Origin: Tannerella sp.
Lineage (GTDB): Bacteria; Bacteroidota; Bacteroidia; Bacteroidales; Tannerellaceae
Reading direction: 5' to 3'
Length of the DNA: 6,365 bases
NCBI GenBank assembly: GCA_031279875.1
Contig: JAITHS010000364.1
Span: 1-6,365, forward strand
Numbering within the stretch: position 1 is the first letter of the stretch; each line of letters opens with the position of its first letter. This document shows, one piece after another, positions 1-5,370 of this stretch. The notes beneath the pieces are model-generated. The model ran no database searches. It saw only the letters and a program-made list of their open reading frames with translations, and was not told the origin of the DNA. The position numbers were made by a program, and so were the translations under genes.

Positions 1-344
1 AACATATCGTCGCCCCACATCTTTTTGAACGTCATGCAGGCGCTTTCCGACCATGTTGTTTCATGGTTGCCCGGAATGATGTAGTAAGGTTTGGTCAGGC
101 GGTCGAGGACATTTTTTACCGCCGTCAGTTCGGCGTCGGAGCCGGTGTTCGACAAATCGCCGGTAACGATCGTAAAGTCGAAACCATTGTTGTTGATTTC
201 CTCTACCGTTCGAGCCGTATTAGCCTCCGACGCCCCACCCGGAGTAAGGTGAATATCAGTCAGAAAAGCAAATCTAACTTCATTTTGAGCATACCCCGCC
301 ACCAATCCGCAAAGCAGAATAATAACTAAATAAAACTTACGCAT
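1..344 (-). CDS. Exported calcineurin-like metallophosphoesterase, N-terminal part (runs off the left edge)
   Basis: The frame is open from the ATG at 344 to the window edge, giving 114 codons of the N-terminus. Residues 1-19 form a signal peptide: R2 and K3, a hydrophobic core (FYLVIILLCGLVAG), and a probable cleavage after GYA19 before QNE. C12 is preceded by L11, so this is not a good lipobox. Three blocks of the calcineurin-like phosphoesterase fold follow in the correct order: D30-I-H32 (metal-binding DxH), G62-D63-L-S (second metal-binding Asp), and G92-N93-H94-E95 (GNHE). These residues bind the two-metal centre that hydrolyses phosphate mono- or diesters. The protein is expected in the periplasm or outside the cell. 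The later His blocks and the C-terminus lie outside the window, so the substrate cannot be inferred. A -7 box lies 18 bp upstream of the ATG (362-369), giving a very short leader. The gene is divergent from the acyl-CoA-ligase-like gene, with 133 bp between them. Confidence 0.9.
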   Translation of the reverse strand, partial: MRKFYLVIILLCGLVAGYAQNEVRFAFLTDIHLTPGGASEANTARTVEEINNNGFDFTIVTGDLSNTGSDAELTAVKNVLDRLTKPYYIIPGNHETTWSESACMTFKKMWGDDM

Positions 345-361
345 AAATATCTTTTTGGGCG

Positions 362-369
362 CAAATTTA
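362..369 (-). promoter_or_regulatory. Predicted Bacteroidota -7 box for the metallophosphoesterase gene
   Basis: Read on the minus strand the site is TAAATTTG, an exact match to the Bacteroidota -7 consensus TAnnTTTG. It ends 17 bp before the ATG at 344, so the leader would be only about ten bases. I see no convincing -33 TTTG at the usual 19-21 bp spacing; that position is taken up by the A/T-rich stretch near 389-397. The call rests on the -7 match and its location. Confidence 0.5.
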
Positions 370-388
370 CGGTTTTTTTTTGAACCGT
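369..388. repeat. Short inverted repeat ACGGTT / AACCGT in the divergent promoter region
   Basis: ACGGTT (369-374) and AACCGT (383-388) are perfect 6-bp inverted arms separated by an 8-base T-rich loop (375-382). The left arm touches the -7 box of the metallophosphoesterase promoter (362-369) and the right arm lies in its spacer, so the site could be an operator or could form a small hairpin. A 6-bp repeat beside a long T run can arise by chance. Confidence 0.3.
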
Positions 389-425
389 TGATAAATTGGT
401 GTGTGTATAATTGAAAAATTTTATG

Positions 426-433
426 TACTTTTG
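426..433 (+). promoter_or_regulatory. Predicted Bacteroidota -7 box for the acyl-CoA-ligase-like gene
   Basis: TACTTTTG matches TAnnTTTG exactly and lies 44 bp before the ATG at 478. This puts the transcription start near 440 and gives a leader of about 40 bases. The surrounding 12 bases TGTACTTTTGCA (424-435) are identical to those around the promoter of the GH92 gene at 5342-5353. A TTG occurs at 396-398 and another at 411-413, but neither has the canonical 19-21 bp spacing, so the -33 element is weak or degenerate. Confidence 0.6.
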
Positions 434-477
434 CACTCCTGTTATACTCATCATTCAAAGATGATAGATATTTAAAA

Positions 478-1773
478 ATGAAACAACATCTTAATTTACA
501 ACGTATTATTGCTGCCGAGATAAAGGCATGGCAAGAAAATTCTCTGGCGGAAACGCTGGAATATGTGAGCACACGTTCACCATATTATAAAGAAATGTTC
601 GCACGCGAAAAGATTGACATTTCGAAAATCCGCCGCCTCGAAGACCTGCAAGTTTTGCCCGTTACTACCAAGCAGGATATTCAGCTGCGGAACTTTGATT
701 TTCTTTGCGTACCGCCTTCGGAGATACGCGATTACGTTACTACGTCGGGAACTCTCGGCGAGCCGGTAACTTTTGCCGATACCGAGAACGATTTGCGGCG
801 GCTTGGACTGTCGGAAGCGATGTCATACAGCCTCGCCGGATGCACTTCGGATGATATTCTGCAACTGATGGTAACGATAGACCGCTGCTTCATGGCGGGC
901 AACGCCTGTTTGATGGGAAGTCTGAAACTCGGCTCGGCTATTATCCGCACTGGCAACGGCATCCCCGAACTGCAATGGAACACGATACGACGCATCAATC
1001 CTACCGTTCTGGTATGTGTGCCTTCGTTTTTGCTTAAACTGATTGATTTTGCGCGGTCGCACGGCATTGACTATCGCCGCTCGTCTGTTCGCCGTGTTAT
1101 ATGCGTAGGCGAAAGTGTACGTACTAATACTCACGGACTTAATGCTTTAGGGCAAAAGATACATGAGTTGTGGCCTGAAATCTCAATGCACGTCAACTAT
1201 GCCTCGACAGAGATGCAATCGTCGTTTAACGAATGTGAATGTCAGTGCGGCACTCATCATAAGCCTAACATGACGATAGTTGAGTTTCTTGACGATAACG
1301 ACCGTCCGGTAAAGCCCGACGAACAGGGCGAAATCACCATCACAACGCTCGGTGTGGAGGGTATGCCGCTATTGAGGTTTAAAACGGGCGATGTTTGTTA
1401 TCATTTTGAAGAGCCTTGCGCCTGCGGGCGAAATAGTTTGCGATTAGGTCCTATACTTGGGCGTAAAGGCCAGATGATTAAGTATAAAGGTACGACGCTC
1501 TATCCTGCCGCACTCTACGACATACTCGAAAATATTCCAGAAATAACTAACTATATAATAGAGGTTTACACAAATCGTATCGGCACCGACGGCATCCGCA
1601 TCCTCGTTGGCAGCGCTAACAACAGCGAACTGTTTGTGAAGCAAATCAAAGACCTGTTTCGGTCGAAGATACGTGTCGCTCCCGACGTTGTTTTCGAGCC
1701 TGCCGAACTGATTGCCCGCAAGCAGCAGCCACCTTTAAGCCGCAAGGTCAATAAGTTTTTTGATTACCGTTAG
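478..1773 (+). CDS. Phenylacetate-CoA-ligase-like (PaaK family) adenylate-forming enzyme
   Basis: This 431-residue protein has the full set of PaaK-type acyl-CoA ligase motifs. The phosphate-binding loop is TTSGTLGEP at 88-96. The adenine-binding block is YASTE at 241-245. It is followed by GEITITTL (284-291), the ribose-binding block LLRFKTGD (298-305), and the hinge region GPILGRKGQMIKYKG (324-338). K423 in PPLSRKVNKFFD aligns with the catalytic lysine of the C-terminal A10 motif. Such enzymes activate a carboxylic acid with ATP and usually transfer it to CoA in the cytoplasm. No signal peptide is present. Cysteines and histidines at 253, 255, 257, 260 and 261, with a CxCGR at 314-318, suggest a structural metal site. 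The length is normal for PaaK. No partner genes of phenylacetate catabolism are nearby, so the acid substrate is unknown; an aryl or acyl acid is an inference. The ATG at 478 follows an A/T-rich leader with no Shine-Dalgarno sequence. Confidence 0.9.
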   Translation: MKQHLNLQRIIAAEIKAWQENSLAETLEYVSTRSPYYKEMFAREKIDISKIRRLEDLQVLPVTTKQDIQLRNFDFLCVPPSEIRDYVTTSGTLGEPVTFADTENDLRRLGLSEAMSYSLAGCTSDDILQLMVTIDRCFMAGNACLMGSLKLGSAIIRTGNGIPELQWNTIRRINPTVLVCVPSFLLKLIDFARSHGIDYRRSSVRRVICVGESVRTNTHGLNALGQKIHELWPEISMHVNYASTEMQSSFNECECQCGTHHKPNMTIVEFLDDNDRPVKPDEQGEITITTLGVEGMPLLRFKTGDVCYHFEEPCACGRNSLRLGPILGRKGQMIKYKGTTLYPAALYDILENIPEITNYIIEVYTNRIGTDGIRILVGSANNSELFVKQIKDLFRSKIRVAPDVVFEPAELIARKQQPPLSRKVNKFFDYR

Positions 1774-1784
1774 GAAACCTATAG

Positions 1785-1815
1785 AAATTAATTTTTTCGA
1801 GGCTCCCGTTAATTT
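1785..1815. terminator. Possible weak bidirectional terminator between convergent genes
   Basis: The 41-bp gap between the convergent stop codons contains AAATTAA (1785-1791) and TTAATTT (1809-1815), perfect 7-bp inverted arms around a 17-base loop with a T run at 1792-1797. The right arm reaches into the ApbE stop codon. The stem is entirely A/T and the loop is long, so intrinsic termination would be weak. It is the only inverted structure I can see in the gap. Confidence 0.25.
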
Positions 1816-2789
1816 TACTTTTGAACCGTCCTGTAACCTGTCGGTTTTGTTTCGTCGGCTATGATGAGGAAATAGCGGATATCGGGCAATTTGGACAGCA
1901 TATTGAGGGCGCGTTCTTCGCCGAGAGCCATACAGGCAGTAGCGAGGGCGTCGGCTGTCATGCAGTCGGCAGCAATAATAGTGGCGCTCAACATGCTGTT
2001 GCCCGACGGGTAGCCGGTCTTTGGGTCGATAGTGTGAGCATACTTCTTGCCGTCGCGAATGTAATAGTTGCGATAGTTGCCCGACGTAGCAAGACCGCTT
2101 TTGTCGCATAGTTTCACGATATGTTCAATCTCGTTTGTCATTCCTTCGTTATCGTCTTCCGGCTTGTTAATGCCTATCGACCAGCAGTTATTATTCGGAT
2201 TGACGCCCTTAACAGCGACTTCTCCTCCGATATTAATCATGTAGTTTTCAACGCCTTCCCGTTCGAGCAGTGCGCCTATCACATCCGACGCAAAACCCTT
2301 TGCGATAGCCGAAAAGTTCAGTTCCACACGCGGATCGTCTTTTACGGCACGTTTACCGTCGAGCCTGATTTTATTATATCCTACAAATGCCATTATACTG
2401 TCAATCTTCGGTTGCGACACGCTATCTGCGTTTTTAAATCCGAAGCCCCAAAGATTGATGAGCGGCGAAACGGTTCCATCGAACGCCCCGCCCGATAACT
2501 CCGATATTTCATTTGCTCGGTTGAAAACGGCGATAAACATATTATCGGCTTCTACATCCTCATTTCTATTGATTTTTGTGATTATAGAATTAGGATTAAA
2601 AGGATTAAGCGACAGGCTAAATTCCCGAAAAGAGGCGGAAATCTTATCCGAAAGTAATTCGTTCGACTGATATTTAATCTCATACAGAGTGTTAAATATC
2701 GCACCTCTGTCTTCGTGCCAGGGCTTGCATGAAAACATCGCAATCAGAGATAGCGCCGGAAAAAGCGCGTTGCAGAAAAATTTATTCAT
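1815..2789 (-). CDS. apbE: ApbE-family FAD:protein FMN transferase, predicted lipoprotein
   Basis: This 324-residue protein has a lipoprotein-like N-terminus: K3, a hydrophobic stretch, and MFSC with the acceptor C21. It should therefore be membrane-anchored on the periplasmic side. ApbE landmarks appear in order: LSLNPFNPNSIITKIN (58-74), GGAFDGTVSPLINLWGFG (100-117), SAIAKGFASDV (160-170), NIGGEV (186-191), HTIDPKTGYP (252-261) and ADALAT (279-284). In known ApbE proteins D280 and T284 of the last motif help bind Mg2+. The family splits FAD and attaches FMN through a phosphoester bond to Ser/Thr of an exported target protein; some members act instead as FAD pyrophosphatases. The start ATG overlaps the end of the upstream oxidoreductase gene by 8 bp (ATGAATAA), which indicates an operon and probable translational coupling. 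No protein with an FMN-binding domain is seen in the window, so the target is unknown. Confidence 0.93.
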   Translation of the reverse strand: MNKFFCNALFPALSLIAMFSCKPWHEDRGAIFNTLYEIKYQSNELLSDKISASFREFSLSLNPFNPNSIITKINRNEDVEADNMFIAVFNRANEISELSGGAFDGTVSPLINLWGFGFKNADSVSQPKIDSIMAFVGYNKIRLDGKRAVKDDPRVELNFSAIAKGFASDVIGALLEREGVENYMINIGGEVAVKGVNPNNNCWSIGINKPEDDNEGMTNEIEHIVKLCDKSGLATSGNYRNYYIRDGKKYAHTIDPKTGYPSGNSMLSATIIAADCMTADALATACMALGEERALNMLSKLPDIRYFLIIADETKPTGYRTVQK

Positions 2790-5190
2790 AGACGTTTACT
2801 TGAAAGCCGAACAGCGATACCGGCACGTTATCATGTTCGCGGGTCAGATTAAGAGTTAGTGAACGAGTAGTGATTGATTGTTCAAGAGGTATTTCAATGC
2901 GGGAATGGCGGTTGTCGAAGCACTCGTAAACCGTTTTACCGATATCGTCGGTTATGCGGAATTTTCGCACACAGAAAGGCATCACATCTTCAGGATGCCC
3001 CATGAGGCAGGATTCCATGGCGTGGTCGAAATCGGAATCAAACCACAGGATTATTTTGTTTATTATCTTATTAGAAGTCCATTCGCATTTCAGTGAAGGA
3101 GAAGCGTCGTTTAACGCTGCCACCCAAGCATTAGTAGAATCTGCAGCGGGTCTGAAAATCCCCGACAAAAGATTGGCTACCTCAAAACTGTGAATGGCAG
3201 GCGAGGCTTTGAGGGCAAAATTTTTGCCTCCGGGACGGCGTTCCGGTGGATAGAACGGTATCTCTTCGATACCCATTTTATCGTTTTGCCGTTGCGTATG
3301 GCTGTGTCTAAGTGCTAAAAGACCTGTCAACCGTTCGTCGGATTGCTCTATCGATACCTTTTCGTTTTTGTTGAACACGACCATAACATACTGCGGCGTT
3401 TTCAGTTTATGCTTGAAATCGACCGTCATTGAGGTTATTCCGGACGCAACGGGAAGCGTTTTTTCGGCAAGTAGCACATCGGGTGTAAAGTTACCCGGTT
3501 TAGAAGTATAATACAGGTCGATTTTTACGTCGGTCGCTTCCGTAGCATTGACAGAGAACGTAAGGACGGGCGTTTTACCGGCTGTCAGCGGAAGTAGCAT
3601 GGCAAGGAAACGGTCAAGTTTGCGCCACTGACCATTGCCTTTCAATTCCGAAAGTTCATAAGTACTTGAAGCGGTGAGTTTTGCCGATTTAATCAAATCC
3701 TGAGCCGATGTCAGTTTTAAACCCGGTATATATTGTCCTGTTTGCAACAGTTGTTGCTGTAATTCGGAGATATATCCTTTTTCAAACACTTCGCGCGGCG
3801 ATGATAGATTGTTCTTGAGCATGATACTTGTTGCGAGCGCCGCCGCCTGAGCGCAGAGTGTACCGGTAGATATAACACGGGTAGAGCCGAAAGCGATGTG
3901 CGACACGCTGATAAGTCTGCCTCCGACGAAGAGGTTTGAGATATTTTTGCTGTAAATGCAGCGATATGGAATGGTATAGATGCCGCGTCCATGAGCCTGC
4001 GTACAGCCCGGATAGGCACTGTAAACGCCTTTTGACGGATGCAGGTCAACACCCCAGCCGCCGTAGGCAATAGCGTCTTCAAATGACGTCTGTCCCAGCA
4101 CATCCCACTGTTTAAGTATGTAATCGCCTTCAAAGCGTCGGCTCTCACGTTTACCGGGTATAGTTGAAACCCATTCAAGCGTCATATTATCAACGTCTTT
4201 GAATGTGCCGGAGTTTTTGATATAATCCCAAACGCCATAGACGACGCGCCATAGTTCTTCCTTAATCTTTTCTGAATCAAACACATGGTCAAGGTCGTCG
4301 CCCCATTCGAGCCACCACAGACGACAGCCACTCGAATCGCGGTGTATATCCTTGAAACGCGGTATTTTGGTTGGAATATCTTTAAGCGCAAATGCAGGTG
4401 CAACATATTTGACAGGACGACCGACGTCTTTGCTGTAAAAATACATCGAATGACCGAGCAGTTTGCCGTAGTCGTCGGGCATGATGTATTTCTCGCCAAA
4501 CTCTTCGCCAGTCTCAGCTCCAACGCGAAAAGCGGCGCCTGCAAGGAAACACACAATACCGTCGCCGGATGTGTCGCAAAAAAACGGAGCGCTGATTTCG
4601 TAATGAGTGCTGTTCTGACTGTTGAATGCCAGCACTTTGTCGATACGGTCGGGTGCGTTCATTTCGATGCTGTAAACGGCTGTATTAAGCAGTAGCGTGA
4701 TATTAGGTTCAGCCCAGACCTTTTCGAGAAGCAAGGCGTCGAAAAAGACGGGATTACCTTCGCGGTTACGATACATGTTTTCGACTACAATCTCCTCATG
4801 TACACCACCTTCACGTGCCCAGCGTGCGTTAGTACTCATGTGGCAGGTAGCGCCGAGAATCCACAGCCGCACTTCGCTCGAAGCATTGCCGCCAAGCACA
4901 GGACGGTCTTGAACGAGCACTACTTTCAGCCCTGCGCGAGCGGCAGTGATAGCCGAACAAACGCCGGCTATTCCACCACCAACAACGGCATAGTCCACTT
5001 TGTAGATGATGTTTGGGGATTGACGCGACGAAGCGCCGACCTGTCGGGAAACGCTTGCAGACTGTGTTCCGTCCGGCATGTCTCCAACAACAGAAGAAAC
5101 CGATGACGGATCCGATAATACCGTAACAGGCAATCCCAATCCTGCCACTGCTATTCCGGATGTTTTGATAAATGAACGACGATTGATCAT
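2782..5190 (-). CDS. Tat-exported FAD-dependent oxidoreductase (FAD_oxidored type) with C-terminal beta-sandwich-like domains
   Basis: The protein has 802 residues. The N-terminus NRRSFIK (3-9) followed by a hydrophobic stretch (11-25) is a twin-arginine signal, which suits a flavoenzyme that folds with cofactor before export. A low-complexity Ser-rich linker covers about 26-58. The FAD-binding Rossmann motif is VVGGGIAGVCSA (69-80), followed by QDRPVLGGNASSE (94-106), the set seen in PF12831-type oxidoreductases. Further FAD-contacting blocks are DTSGDGIVCFLAGAAFR (206-222) and LFVGGRLISVSHIAFGSTR (420-438). Residues about 530-615 are beta-rich and unassigned. Residues about 656-800 (NFALKAS, WVAALND, KCEWTSNKIINKIILWFD) resemble an F5/8 type C (discoidin) module. 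The substrate is unknown. Oxidation of a sugar or glycan-derived compound is inferred from the beta-sandwich-like modules and the divergent GH92 gene. It is the first gene of a two-gene operon with apbE. The ATG at 5190 is chosen because the Tat motif follows directly. Confidence 0.88.
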   Translation of the reverse strand: MINRRSFIKTSGIAVAGLGLPVTVLSDPSSVSSVVGDMPDGTQSASVSRQVGASSRQSPNIIYKVDYAVVGGGIAGVCSAITAARAGLKVVLVQDRPVLGGNASSEVRLWILGATCHMSTNARWAREGGVHEEIVVENMYRNREGNPVFFDALLLEKVWAEPNITLLLNTAVYSIEMNAPDRIDKVLAFNSQNSTHYEISAPFFCDTSGDGIVCFLAGAAFRVGAETGEEFGEKYIMPDDYGKLLGHSMYFYSKDVGRPVKYVAPAFALKDIPTKIPRFKDIHRDSSGCRLWWLEWGDDLDHVFDSEKIKEELWRVVYGVWDYIKNSGTFKDVDNMTLEWVSTIPGKRESRRFEGDYILKQWDVLGQTSFEDAIAYGGWGVDLHPSKGVYSAYPGCTQAHGRGIYTIPYRCIYSKNISNLFVGGRLISVSHIAFGSTRVISTGTLCAQAAALATSIMLKNNLSSPREVFEKGYISELQQQLLQTGQYIPGLKLTSAQDLIKSAKLTASSTYELSELKGNGQWRKLDRFLAMLLPLTAGKTPVLTFSVNATEATDVKIDLYYTSKPGNFTPDVLLAEKTLPVASGITSMTVDFKHKLKTPQYVMVVFNKNEKVSIEQSDERLTGLLALRHSHTQRQNDKMGIEEIPFYPPERRPGGKNFALKASPAIHSFEVANLLSGIFRPAADSTNAWVAALNDASPSLKCEWTSNKIINKIILWFDSDFDHAMESCLMGHPEDVMPFCVRKFRITDDIGKTVYECFDNRHSRIEIPLEQSITTRSLTLNLTREHDNVPVSLFGFQVNVYE

Positions 5191-5261
5191 AATTAAAATT
5201 CTTTTTTATTGATATTTATTACTTTTCCAAAGCACTTTTATGTTAATAACAAATTTGAAAA

Positions 5262-5283
5262 AAAATCGCTGCAAAATCGTTGC
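5262..5283. repeat. Two tandem copies of an 11-bp unit at the predicted transcription start of the oxidoreductase operon
   Basis: AAAATCGCTGC (5262-5272) is followed directly by AAAATCGTTGC (5273-5283), a 10 of 11 match. The second copy runs into the -7 box of the minus-strand promoter (5283-5290), so both copies lie over the predicted start site and first bases of the leader. The 11-bp period is close to one turn of DNA, which would place the two copies on the same face. That arrangement suits a regulator binding site, but two copies could also be chance in A/T-rich DNA. Confidence 0.4.
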
Positions 5284-5290
5284 AAAGATA
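5283..5290 (-). promoter_or_regulatory. Predicted Bacteroidota -7 box for the oxidoreductase-apbE operon
   Basis: Read on the minus strand the site is TATCTTTG, matching TAnnTTTG. Transcription would begin near 5276, giving a leader of about 85 bases before the ATG at 5190. The leader is A/T-rich, with no Shine-Dalgarno sequence and no evident riboswitch fold. The -33 position on this strand holds only GTTTA (about 5314-5318), a poor match. Confidence 0.55.
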
Positions 5291-5343
5291 ACATAAAATT
5301 TTGAGATTATACATAAACTTTTAATATTCCAAAAAAAATGTTG

Positions 5344-5351
5344 TACTTTTG
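5344..5351 (+). promoter_or_regulatory. Predicted Bacteroidota -7 box for the GH92 gene
   Basis: TACTTTTG matches TAnnTTTG and lies 19 bp before the ATG at 5371, so the leader is about ten bases. The flanking TGTACTTTTGCA (5342-5353) is identical to that at 424-435. No clear -33 TTTG is present at 19-21 bp upstream; the nearest candidate is CTTTTAAT (5319-5326). It is divergent from the oxidoreductase promoter, with about 53 bp between the two -7 boxes. Confidence 0.6.
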
Positions 5352-5370
5352 CAATTTAATCAATAAGAAA

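Noticed and set aside
63..329. Plus-strand frame of 88 codons at the left edge
   Set aside because: It is antisense to the metallophosphoesterase, whose DxH, GD and GNHE motifs are in the correct order on the minus strand.
450..465. Small hairpin ATCAT / ATGAT in the leader of the ligase gene
   Set aside because: Only five base pairs, all but one A/T at each end, with no extension; too weak to call a regulatory structure.
1821..2670. Open plus-strand frames opposite apbE (1821-2111, 2121-2498, 2455-2670)
   Set aside because: They lie antisense to a gene with clear ApbE motifs, show no domain of their own and have no promoter; they reflect codon bias of the real gene.
3717..4556. Two long minus-strand frames (3717-4178 and 4182-4556) inside the oxidoreductase gene
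   Set aside because: They are shifted frames within a continuous 802-residue protein whose family motifs lie before, within and after the region; the composition is unlike a real protein and no frameshift is needed.
4846..4854. Gly-Ala-Thr at residues 113-115 of the oxidoreductase as an ApbE flavinylation site
   Set aside because: It looks like the GAT of the SGAT acceptor motif, but it is preceded by Trp-Ile-Leu rather than Asp/Ser residues and sits just after the GGNASSE block of the FAD domain, where this oxidoreductase family is itself conserved as far as I recall.
5191..5282. Riboswitch (for example FMN type) in the leader of the oxidoreductase-apbE operon
   Set aside because: The leader is only about 85 bases and A/T-rich, with none of the conserved G/C-rich helices of the FMN riboswitch.
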